Assembly (NCBI GenBank): GCA_029449245.1
Contig: JANATF010000008.1
Span: 2,153,119 to 2,217,118 of the forward strand
Reading direction: 5' to 3'
DNA from: Mortierella alpina
Lineage: Eukaryota; Mortierellomycota; Mortierellomycetes; Mortierellales; Mortierellaceae
Length of the DNA stretch: 64,000 nucleotides
Of this stretch, positions 18,755 to 28,881 are shown one piece after another; the stretch's first letter is position 1; each line of letters starts with the position of its first letter. A program made the position numbers and the translations under genes. Under the pieces are notes generated by a model that saw only the letters and a list, made by a program, of their open reading frames with translations, made no database searches and had not been told where the DNA came from.

Positions 18755-18965
18755 TGTGATATTCTATATGATTATGAGATACTAACTTACTAGGTACTGA
18801 AGTCAACGAGAACAAAGAGAGGGTTTATTTTGATCCGCGCTCATGGAGCCCTTATATCGGGCCCCATGATCACGTCACAGTAGGTATTTGGTTCTTGTAG
18901 AAATAAAAAGGGAGGTGCGACTCAGGTACACAGTCCCTGAGCCCCACACCGACTAAGACATGACA
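18755..18965 (-). repeat. Element G 3' LTR (211 bp)
   Basis: Plus-strand TGTGATATTC to GACATGACA. It contains the imperfect palindrome CTCAGG...CCTGAG (about 18921-18941), which is absent from the right-hand LTR. A degraded relative of the same repeat end, including the palindrome, lies at about 36327-36385. Confidence 0.9.
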
Positions 18966-19778
18966 GACTCCCCCTCCAGATTGTTGCCTGGTGGTTTAGC
19001 CTGACATGCGACCAAGAACGTTAGCTAGGCGCTCTTTAGTGGTCTGGATCAAAGGAAAAAACCCGAAAATTCGGTAAAAAATAGACCTTTAACCTTGGGT
19101 AGAGGGATTTAAACCTCAGAAGTACTGGATGCACATGAGTGTACAGCTCACTATGGATTCAGTAGAAGAAGGAAAACCGTGAAGATCGGGAAAGCCTTCG
19201 ACATAGATAGAGATAGGGAAAAACGAGAAACCTATCGTGTATATTACATATGATGGGATAAAAAATAGAAACCCAGTGACAGAGTATGCGTCTGCAGAGC
19301 GACAGCTGTCATAAAAATACAACCAAAGATACGGATGGTTGGCACTTGTGTGTGCAAAGTCGAAATGGCAAAACGCAATGCGAGAAAAGACCATTGACAT
19401 AGACTGTAACGCAGATGCAGGATCCACTGAGTGCATCGCGTGTTAGCAACTCTGAGAAACAGCAACTGTAAAAACTCAGTATAAAAATAGAGCGCGCGTG
19501 GAACACAAGGGTCCGTGTTATGTGAGTGAGTGCATTTGCGAGTGCGCCCCACTCTCCCCCGCAAAAAGGGATTTTTTGCGCCAAAAAGTCAAAAGCAGAT
19601 TAGCAATGAGCACTGAATGCCAGCCACCAAAAAAAAAAAAAAAAAAATCAACATCATCTTTTTCTTTTTTGCTCATCTACTCGACGTTTTCTTCCTCATC
19701 ACCACTCCGGTTCTTTCTCACTACTACGCGTCATAGTTTTCGACTAGACAATAAATGATTGCACTTCCTTCCGCAGCA
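18966..19778 (-). other. Element G 3' noncoding region
   Basis: 813 bp between the pol stop and the 3' LTR. It contains a 19-base A-run (19629-19647) and, next to the LTR, the polypurine tract (coding strand CTGGAGGGGGAGTC). Several short ORFs occur on both strands, and I see no recognisable protein in any of them. Confidence 0.6.
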
Positions 19779-22700
19779 TTACGACCTTGTCTTACGACCT
19801 TTTTTCGTAACACCAGCTCTACCAACAACTCTCGACAACGCGCTTTTAGCTGCAGCAGTCTTATTGTTGGTCAGGAACGCCTTCAACTCTTCCTTTTGTG
19901 TCTTCAACAACTTTCGTTGCTTCTTCGCGACCACATGAGGATTCGTCTGATTGATCCGCTTCCAGTACTGGTGAATCAACCTGTCCGAGTCGAATTGGGA
20001 ATGAGGGATAAAGGAGTCTTCATCATCCGAGTAACCCTTCCAGTGGACTTTATAAAGGACAGCGCCGTCTTCGACCTTATGGTCAACGATAGACTGGACT
20101 TCATAACTCTCATCTGACTGTGCGTCCAGATCTTGAGTGACCACTTCCAACTGCTCAGGAGCATAGTGACGAGGCAATACTTCACCCGTTAAATCCTGCA
20201 ACTCGTAGGCACCATGGGTCGTTCTCCTTGTTACTTTAAATGGACCGTCCTTTGAAGGAGACATGGAACCAACAGCAACAGGATCCCGAGCCATGACAAA
20301 TGCGCCAGGCTGGATCTCACGGATAGTATGTGAGTTGTTGAACTTGTCAATCATTTTTTGCTGATTATCCTTACTAAGAGAGGATAGCGCAGGGAATACC
20401 AATTGAGTAAGATATACTAATCTTTTCTCAAGTTCTTCATCTGACATTAGGCGACTCTTCGCAGCAGAGAAATTTGATATGCCGGAGAACGCCCTCCCGT
20501 AGAACAGGGAGAAAGGCGTGGAGTTTGTTAGGGATACAATCTTCGTGTTCATCTGCAATTGGACCATGGGTAAGTGCACATCCCACTCTGGAACTCTGCC
20601 TTCGATGTTCTTACGAAGAATGTCTTTCATCGACTTGATATGTCTCTCCGCAACACCGTTGCCACGTGGGTGGTATGGAGTAGACAGGCGATGGTCAACG
20701 CTCAACGTCTTGGTCAATTCGGATATGATACTGTTGACAAATTCTGATCCGTTATCACTTTGAATGATCTTAGGGAAACCAATGTCACAGAAGAGCCGAA
20801 AGAGACATGTAGCAACTGATTTTGCTTCTTTGTTCCTTAACGGATATAAGAAGACGAATCTGGTGCAGACGTCTACTACGAGCAAAGCGTACTCATGTCC
20901 GCTGGAGCTCACTGGGAACTGTGCCAGGTCAATGGCCAGATGCTCACCAGGTAACTCAGCATGAATAGCTTTCAAAGGATGATAGCCCTTTCTTGCAATA
21001 TTGTATCGCTGACAGGATGAACATGCTTTCACCCATTTAACACAATCCTCTTTCAACTTAGGCCACGTCTTGCTGTCCTGTTGAATGGTCTTCACCATGG
21101 CGGATGCGCCGAGGTGACCAAAAGAGTGGACCTCTTTCAACAGGCGGCTACGTTGAGCCACAGGAACAACATGGCGACTTTCAGGATCGACTGCATGATG
21201 AACGAAAGGTAATTCGTCCACATCCATGCGGTCATCTATCTGAATACCCTCCGCCAAACGAATTGTTCCCGTTTCAGCCATTTGAAGAGCGAAATCTGCA
21301 GAATGAATCTGTTCTCTATCAGACGCACGAGTGGTGGCAGACGTCTTTCTAGTACCAACCCTAAAGTTATCTTCTTTATCCTTGCTCCACAACTCTTCAG
21401 GAAACGCCCTAGAAAGAGCATCAGGAATGATATTCAGGATACCGGGTCTATGAATCAGCGTGAAATCATAGCTAAAAAGAGTGTCCTTCCACTCTGCTAT
21501 AATGTTGGTCAACTTCTCTTGATCTTGCAAGAAGGTAAGAGGTTTGTGATCAGTGAACAGAGTAAAGTGTCTTCCAGCAATATAATAATGAAACTTCTTG
21601 AGAGCGTAAATGATCGCCAAGAGTTCTTTCTTATACGCTGGGTAACGACGCTCATGGTCTTGCAAAGACCTAGCCATGAACGAAATGTAATTGACCTTTC
21701 CACCTTCTCCATCTGGTAACTGATAGAGAACAACTCCAATACCAACATTGGACGCATCAGTGGCAATATAAAAGGCGATCTTGAAGTTCGGAAATGACAA
21801 GACAGGAGCGAGCACAATGAGCTCCTTGATCTTTTCAAAACACCGCAACTCAAGATCGTTCAGGACAAAGACGCCCTTGACGTTTTTGAGCCTGTTCAAT
21901 GGCGCAGCGAGTGTACCGTACAGTGGAATGTACTCAGAGAAATAGTTGAACATACCAGTGTATCTCTGCACTCCTTTACCATTGGTAGGTGGCATCCATG
22001 ATTTGACATTGGCAACTTTCTCAGGATTAATCCTTCTTCCATGTCTGTCAATCACAAAGCCGAGAAGCACAATCTCGGTTCTCATAAAGTGGCACTTGTC
22101 GCGGTTGACAATAAGTTTGGCTTTTGTTAACCGATCAAGTACAATCTTTACATGTTGTAGGTGCTCTTCCTTCTTCCGCGAGTAGATGACAATGTCGTCA
22201 ACGTAGATGCAGACAAAGGACAGGTCACCAAACATGTAGACCATGCCCCTTTGGAAGATGCTGGTCATGGGCTTTAATCCAAAGGGAGCCCTGGCGAACA
22301 TGTACTGCTTTCCATCATATGTGAAAGCAGTATACTTTTGACTGTCTGCAGCCAACGGCAATCGATGGTAAGCTTGCGACAAATCAATCGTCGAGAAGAA
22401 CTCGTGTCCAGCCGTCTTCTGCAGGATGTCTGAGATGAGCGGCAGCTGGAATGTATCCGTGTCTAGCAGTTGCTTATTGAGGACTCTAGGATCTAAACAG
22501 ACTCTGTATTTTAAAACATTGCCTTCTAGGTCACGTCGTGCAGCAAGCGTCAACGAATTATTAAATGGGTTGCCTTTCGGCGCAGGTACGATAACCCCAC
22601 TATCCCACCATTTAAGGATTTGAGAATGAACCTCCTCCTTTGCTGTCTGAGCATGGAAATCACGGGATCTGACGTGGATACGACAACCATCAGGAACTTT

Positions 22701-23264
22701 CAACTCAACCCGCATGATGTCCAGATCGCAGAAGCTTTTGGGATCAATAGCGGAGTTTTCATCCAACAATGGCTGTATTTCACTCAGAAACAGTTCTTGA
22801 TCACTCTTGAACTGCTCACTGGCTTCAGCAGCAGGAGGAGTATCAGGAATGATGGAGGGCTTGTCTTCATCATATACCCATACATCGGGAAGGCGATTAT
22901 CTTTAGGCTTGATATCTGTCGAACCTCCAAGATAATAGCCAAAACGGGAAAACAAATCCATTCCTATGATGCAATCATAATAGTCCAGATCGTCCATGAC
23001 GGCAAGGTGGCATTGCAAGGAACGTCCATTGCATCTAACATCCACTTTGTCACATGTCATACTGTACTTAGATCGACTTTGGGCGCTAAACCCTTTGACA
23101 TCACCAGGCATAGTGGCGATGCGTAAGTTCATTTCTCTCGCAATATCGGCATCGATGTATGTGTGAGTAGAACCAGGATCAATTAACGCAGTCAGTTCTT
23201 TTTCGTTAACATAGAACTTGGTGACATGCCTAGTTTCACCCTCGGCAGGACCTCTGAAAGCACA
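19779..23264 (-). pseudogene. Element G pol: protease to chromodomain (separated from gag by element E)
   Basis: 1162 codons including the stop, in phase with the gag part ending at 28882. The retropepsin carries an unusual DPG active site (LIDPGSTHTY) where DT/SG is standard. Then come RT with YVDD (CIYVDDIVIYS), RNase H (ATDASNVGIG, YKKELLAIIYALK, TDHKPLTF) and the integrase. The integrase has an HHCC site (HSFGHLGASA ... CSSCQRY) and a core with AIDLAQFP, IQSDNGSE and GNGVAERHIK. After a GPF-type strand there is a chromodomain (YEVQSIVDHK ... YKVHWKGYS). The protein ends in about 50 lysine/arginine-rich residues finishing KKGRKTRS, which could act in nuclear import. The frame is intact. 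Confidence 0.93.
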
Positions 23265-23269
23265 CAAAT

Positions 23270-23527
23270 TGTAATAGCAACAGGACAAGAGGGTGTGGAC
23301 ACGAGGGATACAAGGAACAAGAGGGAGGCCGGGGGGTGGACAGGAGTACTAGGGAACAAGAGGAAGGGGCAGGAACCGATGATGTTTATTATACACGGGC
23401 GAGAGGGTATTTATACTAATGTGAGGGAAAGGCGAAGTGCTTTGAGGAGGGCGAAGCAGGTGCGCGTGGAGGCGCAGATGGCGAAGTAGGATGGCGAAGT
23501 ACGAGGGCATTCTATGATACTGTGACA
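23270..23527 (-). repeat. Element E 3' LTR (258 bp)
   Basis: Plus-strand TGTAATAG to CTGTGACA, appearing identical to 28624-28881. The coding strand carries the last five codons and stop of pol at its very start (to 23512), so the LTR and coding region overlap. The purine tract AGGGGAAGG abuts it at 23528-23536. Confidence 0.95.
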
Positions 23528-26500
23528 CCTTCCCCTAACAAAAAGAGAAGATCGTGTTGCTGGCAATAGTCTCGGAGGATGTCTTGACAGTGACTGAGGC
23601 TTCGGAGAGGCTCCCAGGTCGACACGGCGGCGTCATAACCGACCCACTTGATGAGGAACCTTGCAGTTTGTTTGCTGCGACCCAGCTTGTGGGCTAGGAT
23701 ACCTTCAACTTCATGTTCGATATTTCCGTCAATGACTTCTGGTTCGGGAGCCGGTAATGTACGGCGACCAAGGGACTCTGGTGATTCCAGGAATGGTTTG
23801 AAACGATCAACATGAAAAACATCATGGATGCGCATGGTGGGGGGAAGTTCAACCTGGAAGGAGACTGGCGATCGCTGCTGAAGGAGAGTAAATGGTCCAA
23901 AGTATCGAGCTTGGAGGGAGGCGGCGGGCCGTGTGGAGTCATAAGCCGTAGTGATGTGCTCTGTGCTAAGCAAAATTTGATCGCCGACTTTGTAGGAATG
24001 GGAGCGGCGGTGGGCGTCAGCATGCTTGATCTGCTGCAGCTGGGCTGTAAGCAGACTGTCCTGTGCCACGGCGAGGGCGGACTGTTGGGAAGAGACAAAT
24101 GAGTCGAAGTCCGTTGCTGGTGACGACGAGGGTGCGTTCGCGCTCAGTAGTGACGCCGGAACGTGAGGGTGGACGCCATGGTTCAAGAAGAAGGGGGAGA
24201 CTCCAGTCGAGGTGTGGACCGCATTGTTGTATGCAAACTCTGCAGCGGGCAGGTAGAGGTCCCAGTCGTCTTGCTTATGGTTGACAAGAGAGCGTAGCAT
24301 TGCCTTGAGGGTTTGGATGGCGCGTTCAGACTGGCCATCTGTTTGAGGATGGAATGCCGATGACATAGCAAGTTTGGTTCCTAGACACTCTTGAAGGCGG
24401 CGCCAGAAGGTGCTAGTGAACTTGGAGTCGCGATCCGAGACAATGGTAGTGGGTAAACCGTGGAGACGGAACACATTGGCGAAAAAACAGTTGGCGACGT
24501 CCTTGGCCGAGTCAGTAGTCCGGCTAGGAGCGAAGTGGACTTGTTTGGAGAGCTTGTCAACGAAAACGGTAATGGCGTCAAACTTGCGCGCCGTTATTGG
24601 AAGTTTGACAACAAAGTCCATTGACACCGTCTCCCAGCGTTGTTCAGGGATCGCAAGGGGCTGAAGGAGACCTGCAGGAAGCCGGCGGACGGTCTTGTTG
24701 CGCTGACAACTCGCACAGGACTCAACGTAACGGCGGACATCAATTGACATCGAGGGCCAGAAAGCGAGGCGACGCAAGGTGGCATAGGTTTTGTCGAAAC
24801 CAAGGTGGCCGGCTATAGCGGCGTCATGAACATCATGTAAGAGGAGTAGGCGAAGGTCAGAAGACTTTGGTATGCAAAGCAGGGTATCACCATGTCGTTC
24901 GACGTATAATAATCCATCGCGCAACGAATAAAGTGACGAAGACTTCCCCCGGAGGCAGCTTTGGTAGACTGAGGCCAAGTTGGGGTCCTCATTATACCCA
25001 TCGATCAGGCGCTGCCTCAAACCTGGGTCTGACTGGAGGTCCAGGGCGTTGACAGACAAGGGGGGTGAAGATGGATCGCGATGGTCAGGGCGGCGGGATA
25101 AGGCATCAGGAACGACATTGTCGGAGCCTCGCTTATACTTGAAATCAAAGTCGTATTCTTGAAGGAGTTCCATCCAACGGGCTTGGCGGCGGGTGAGCTT
25201 GGGCTGGGTGGGGAAGTGCCGGAGGGTGTCGTGATCGGTATACACAATGAAATGGGACCCGTCGAGGTAGTATCGCCATGTTTTCAAGGCGTGTACAACG
25301 GCAAGCAGTTCTTGTTCGTGGGTGGGGTAGTTTTTCTCAGCAGATTGCATCTTGCGGGAGGTGAAGGCGACCGGGCGGGAGACTCCGTTCTTGTCTGTCT
25401 GGAAGAGAACAGCGCCCACCGCAAAGCAGGATGCGTCTGTCTCAACTGTTGTACGCAGGGCGGGGTCAAAGATCCGTAAGACCGGGGCGGTGCTGATGGC
25501 TTCTTTGAGGGCAAGAAAAGAAGTCTCAGTTGTCTCGTCCCAGACGAAGTGTCGGCCTTCACCTAGTAGGGCTGTGAGGGGAAGTGCAATGTCCGCAAAG
25601 TTATTGATGTATTGCTGGTAGAACTGAGCTAGTCCAATGAATTGTTGAACATCCTTCTGTTTCTCTGGTCGTGGCCATTCTCGAATTGCGCGGACTAGGC
25701 CGGCATTGGTGTGGACGCCATCCTTGGAGATAACATGACCAAGGAACTCGGTCTGCTCTTGCATGAAGGAACACGTGCTGAGCTTGGCGTAAAGGCCATT
25801 TTTGCGGAGGAGGGCGAGGACGGAACGGATGTGCTGAAGGTGTTCGGCTTTTGTCTTGGAATATATCAGGATGTCGTCTAGGTAGACTACGACGTACTTG
25901 TCTAGCGCCGGATCGAAGACCCTCAACATCATTTTCGAGAATGCTGCCGGGGCATTTGTGAGCCCAAACGGAACAACATTAAACTCGAAATGCCCATATC
26001 TACAGCGGAATGCAGTTTTGTGGGTGTGGGGCTCGTAGATCCGTTGCTGGTGGTAGCCAGATATAAGATCCAACTTCGTGAAGAACTGAGCTCCTCGGAA
26101 GCGGTCAATCAATTCATCGATGCGGGGTAGAGGGTGGCGGTTCTTTTTGGTGATCCGGTTGAGGCCTCTGTAATCGACACACAAGCGAAGCGATCCATCC
26201 GCTTTTTTGACAAAGAGGACCGGGGCGCCGTAAGGGGATGTGCTGGGTTTGATGAACTTTTTGGAAAGGAGATCATCCAGTTGTTTTTTGAGTTCGTCAA
26301 GCTCGGCGATAGAGAGGCGAATGACAGGTTTGAACGGTGGGTCGGCGGTGGGGTCGGTTTCAATGCGCATAGAGTCGCCGCGGTCAGGGGGAAGACCAGA
26401 GGGAAGGGACGATGGGAACACATCAGGATACTCGTTGTGGACGATGGCGTGAATGGCGGGATGGAGAGGAGGGGGAGGGGGAGGAGGTGGGACTTCGGGT

Positions 26501-27312
26501 GGTAGTTGTTCGGGAGATTCGGGGTCGTCGTTGGTATGTTGGTCGTTGTCGTTGTCAGAGGATCGAAGGAGGGCAAGGTACACTTCGCTACCAGGAGTTG
26601 TTGCTTCCGTAAAAAAGTGGATGTGGGAGAGGAGGCGACCGCGGGTGCGTGTGGAGATAGAGGAAGAGTGGAACCCAGAGCACTCCCAGTCGATATCAAG
26701 TCCATTGTGGCGGATGCGAAGGTTGTTTGTTCTCCGGTTGATGAGGGGATTGACTTGGGTCAGCCAAGGTTTGCCCAAAAGAAGATCGTATTTTTGTAAC
26801 GGATAGACAATGGTGGTGAGAGACGTGGAGTATTGTTGTCGTTGGAAGGTGATGTTTGCAAGGTCAGAAGAGAAGGACTGTGAGCCGTTTGGGAGGATAA
26901 TGGGAATGGGAGACGAGGCGTGGAGGGGGATTCTGTGCTTTTTGACAAAGGAGGATGAGATGACATTACCCTGCGCTCCTCCATCGATGAGGATCCGAGC
27001 AGCATGGCCGTTGACATTGCACATAAACGTGAGCAGAGTGGTTTTGGCTTGGTCGGCAGTGAACGTGGAGACGCCAACACCTTTCTTTTGTAGTCTGCGG
27101 ATTTTGCTTTTGGTCAAGACAGGCACAGGAACCGCATCAGGCACAGGGGCAGAGGTAGACGCAGGTACGCGAGGGAGCAGCGCAGAAGAGACGCTCAGGG
27201 TAGGAAGGGCGGTGGTAGTAGGGCAGATCAGGGGACAGGGTTGACATGTGCGGTGGTGGAAGGAAAAGGAGAGGTGGGTGGGGGTAGGGAGAGGGGGAGT
27301 AAAGGCAGGCAA
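23512..27312 (-). CDS. Element E pol polyprotein with chromodomain
   Basis: 1266 codons without a stop. The frame continues upstream in phase to the gag stop at 27361-27363, and the first codon here is TTG, so the start is not a natural initiation site. Order: Pro/Ser/Thr-rich linker; retropepsin with DGG (LIDGGAQGNV); RT with YLDD; RNase H (ETDASCFAVGA, HEQELLAVV, TDHDTLRHF). The integrase has an HHCC site ending CASCQ and a core with SMDFVVKLP, VSDRDSKF and TDGQSERAI. A GPF-type module, the IHDVFHVDRF strand and a chromodomain (HEVEGILAHK ... FLIKWVGYD ... WEP) follow. The C-terminus reads through the polypurine tract into the LTR. Catalytic motifs are complete. Confidence 0.95.
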   Translation of the reverse strand: MPAFTPPLPTPTHLSFSFHHRTCQPCPLICPTTTALPTLSVSSALLPRVPASTSAPVPDAVPVPVLTKSKIRRLQKKGVGVSTFTADQAKTTLLTFMCNVNGHAARILIDGGAQGNVISSSFVKKHRIPLHASSPIPIILPNGSQSFSSDLANITFQRQQYSTSLTTIVYPLQKYDLLLGKPWLTQVNPLINRRTNNLRIRHNGLDIDWECSGFHSSSISTRTRGRLLSHIHFFTEATTPGSEVYLALLRSSDNDNDQHTNDDPESPEQLPPEVPPPPPPPPLHPAIHAIVHNEYPDVFPSSLPSGLPPDRGDSMRIETDPTADPPFKPVIRLSIAELDELKKQLDDLLSKKFIKPSTSPYGAPVLFVKKADGSLRLCVDYRGLNRITKKNRHPLPRIDELIDRFRGAQFFTKLDLISGYHQQRIYEPHTHKTAFRCRYGHFEFNVVPFGLTNAPAAFSKMMLRVFDPALDKYVVVYLDDILIYSKTKAEHLQHIRSVLALLRKNGLYAKLSTCSFMQEQTEFLGHVISKDGVHTNAGLVRAIREWPRPEKQKDVQQFIGLAQFYQQYINNFADIALPLTALLGEGRHFVWDETTETSFLALKEAISTAPVLRIFDPALRTTVETDASCFAVGAVLFQTDKNGVSRPVAFTSRKMQSAEKNYPTHEQELLAVVHALKTWRYYLDGSHFIVYTDHDTLRHFPTQPKLTRRQARWMELLQEYDFDFKYKRGSDNVVPDALSRRPDHRDPSSPPLSVNALDLQSDPGLRQRLIDGYNEDPNLASVYQSCLRGKSSSLYSLRDGLLYVERHGDTLLCIPKSSDLRLLLLHDVHDAAIAGHLGFDKTYATLRRLAFWPSMSIDVRRYVESCASCQRNKTVRRLPAGLLQPLAIPEQRWETVSMDFVVKLPITARKFDAITVFVDKLSKQVHFAPSRTTDSAKDVANCFFANVFRLHGLPTTIVSDRDSKFTSTFWRRLQECLGTKLAMSSAFHPQTDGQSERAIQTLKAMLRSLVNHKQDDWDLYLPAAEFAYNNAVHTSTGVSPFFLNHGVHPHVPASLLSANAPSSSPATDFDSFVSSQQSALAVAQDSLLTAQLQQIKHADAHRRSHSYKVGDQILLSTEHITTAYDSTRPAASLQARYFGPFTLLQQRSPVSFQVELPPTMRIHDVFHVDRFKPFLESPESLGRRTLPAPEPEVIDGNIEHEVEGILAHKLGRSKQTARFLIKWVGYDAAVSTWEPLRSLSHCQDILRDYCQQHDLLFLLGEGVTVS

Positions 27313-27360
27313 GGAGGTAGACAGGGTGAAGGAGCGGGTGTTTCTGGCAGAGAAGAGGGT

Positions 27361-28473
27361 TTATTGTGAGTAAAAAGCTGATCTGACGAAAGGCACCCAC
27401 TCCTCTGGTCCAGAGACTGAGAGGAGGGTGAAGTAGCAACCAAGACCTGGACGTCTCTTAGTTGCTGTTGACGTTTCCCGACTGGGCATGGGAAGCCGGC
27501 TGTTGAGGGGCAGAGGTCTCGAGGTTGTTGAACTGACGAGAGGGTTGATGTTGCGGCTGGTTGGGGAAGGAGCGGCAGTTGGAAGCCATGTGTCCAATTT
27601 GCGACAACGGAAACAGCCTTTGTTGGCGATCAGATGGGCTTTTTCCCCAGGGGTGAGCTTGGAGGGGCGTGGTGCGTTGTTGTTTCTGTTGGAACCTTGG
27701 GACAGATAGTTGACTTGGGCCGTCAGGTTGTTGATGGCGACGTGAAGGGTATCAATGTCCATATCACTGGAGTTCTGCTTGGGAGCAACAGTAGGTCCGT
27801 TTGGAAAAAGGATGGAGTGGATCAAGGTGGCCACGGAAATAGCTTCTTCCAAAGTGGCGCACTGGCGAAGTTTGACTTCTTTGCTGGTGTCAGACTCGAG
27901 GCCCTTGACGAACCAGTGCAGAGCTGTCCCTTTGTCGAGGGTGGGAACACGGCGAAGCAGGCGTCGGAACTCGTGGGTGTACAGGGCGACTGTTCGTTTT
28001 CCTTGTTTGAGTGATTCGAGGGCTTCTCGGGCAGCGGCGACGGCATTGGGAGGGGTGTGAAAGGCTAGGAAGTCTTCCTCGAACCTGGGCCACGGAGTGT
28101 TGATAGACAACCCAGATGAGCGCCACCAGGACTTGGCATCGGAGATAAGGTTGAGGGCTGTGTATTGGACCCATTCGGACAGACTCAGGTCGACAACCGT
28201 GAAGTACTCTCTCTGGTTGTCAATGAAGTTATTGCAGGCATCAGCGTCGATCTCACCGGCGTAGGGCGGAGGGCGTTGCGGCTTGAGGACTTGGGCCAGT
28301 GTGCGGACAACGTCGCGGCGTTCCGCTTGTAGCTCGCGTTCCGTAGGAGCAGCCGGGGCAGGGGCAGGGGTAGGGGCAGAGGTGGCAGCGGCAGTCAAGT
28401 CCTCGAAAGCTCGACGAATTGAGTTTTGACGATCGGGCTCGATGCCGACAAGGAGGGCGTCAAGTTGCTCCAT
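27361..28473 (-). CDS. Element E Gag, zinc knuckle out of frame
   Basis: From ATG 28471-28473 (MEQLDALLVG) there are 370 codons to TAA. The first 240 residues look like a normal gypsy capsid, with an FTVVDLSLSEW segment. The zinc knuckle starts properly (CFRCRK), but the frame then reads LDTWLP, while the -1 frame at the same place reads IGHMASNC. The expected GHX4C half is therefore shifted by one base after an AAA codon. The shifted frame ends at 27458-27460. The unshifted frame ends in a TAA that lies in the same frame as pol. This looks like a one-base loss in an A-run, and a recoding event is the less likely reading. Confidence 0.85.
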   Translation of the reverse strand: MEQLDALLVGIEPDRQNSIRRAFEDLTAAATSAPTPAPAPAAPTERELQAERRDVVRTLAQVLKPQRPPPYAGEIDADACNNFIDNQREYFTVVDLSLSEWVQYTALNLISDAKSWWRSSGLSINTPWPRFEEDFLAFHTPPNAVAAAREALESLKQGKRTVALYTHEFRRLLRRVPTLDKGTALHWFVKGLESDTSKEVKLRQCATLEEAISVATLIHSILFPNGPTVAPKQNSSDMDIDTLHVAINNLTAQVNYLSQGSNRNNNAPRPSKLTPGEKAHLIANKGCFRCRKLDTWLPTAAPSPTSRNINPLVSSTTSRPLPLNSRLPMPSRETSTATKRRPGLGCYFTLLSVSGPEEWVPFVRSAFYSQ

Positions 28474-28488
28474 GGGAAAAAAAAAGAA

Positions 28489-28588
28489 CAGCAAACTATA
28501 AACGAGAGGGAAAAAAAAGTGCTGCAGGGAAAAATAGTCAAACTATAAAGAGAGGGAAAAAAAAAAAGTGCTGCAGGGAAAATAGTCA
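28489..28588 (-). repeat. Tandem duplication in element E leader
   Basis: Two imperfect copies of a roughly 50-60 bp unit containing CAAACTATAAA, GAGAGGG, an A-run and GTGCTGCAGGG. They lie between the gag ATG and the 5' LTR. Next to the LTR the coding strand reads TGGTAGCAAAGGTAATC, a TGG-initiated primer site of the tRNA type. This contrasts with the self-complementary site of element B. Confidence 0.65.
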
Positions 28589-28623
28589 AGGTCGAGGGTG
28601 GATCGAGATTACCTTTGCTACCA

Positions 28624-28881
28624 TGTAATAGCAACAGGACAAGAGGGTGTGGACACGAGGGATACAAGGAACAAGAGGGAGGCCGGGGGGTGGACAGGAG
28701 TACTAGGGAACAAGAGGAAGGGGCAGGAACCGATGATGTTTATTATACACGGGCGAGAGGGTATTTATACTAATGTGAGGGAAAGGCGAAGTGCTTTGAG
28801 GAGGGCGAAGCAGGTGCGCGTGGAGGCGCAGATGGCGAAGTAGGATGGCGAAGTACGAGGGCATTCTATGATACTGTGACA
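28624..28881 (-). repeat. Element E 5' LTR (258 bp)
   Basis: The second copy of the E LTR, followed on the right by the CAAAT duplication and the gag of element G. No difference from 23270-23527 was seen. Confidence 0.95.

Larger units (their letters stand above)
23270..28881 (-). mobile_element. Element E: chromodomain Ty3/gypsy element nested in element G
   Basis: A 5,612-bp minus-strand element with 258-bp LTRs that look identical, and a 5-bp duplication CAAAT (23265-23269 and 28882-28886). It landed inside the single gag-pol frame of G, just before the protease. Excising it restores a frame reading through KYLCAFRG, which matches the homologous site in element H (KRLCAFRG). Pol is intact with a chromodomain, and gag shows a frame disruption in its zinc knuckle. 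Identical LTRs indicate a recent insertion. Confidence 0.95.

Noticed and set aside
22620-23126. A 168-codon plus-strand ORF opposite element G pol, and a 220-codon ORF at 29048-29710 opposite gag
   Set aside because: Antisense shadows of long, well-supported retroelement frames, with no recognisable domains.
23226-23489. A short ORF seen twice (also 28598-28843)
   Set aside because: It is contained in the element E LTR pair. The repeats are LTRs, not a gene family.
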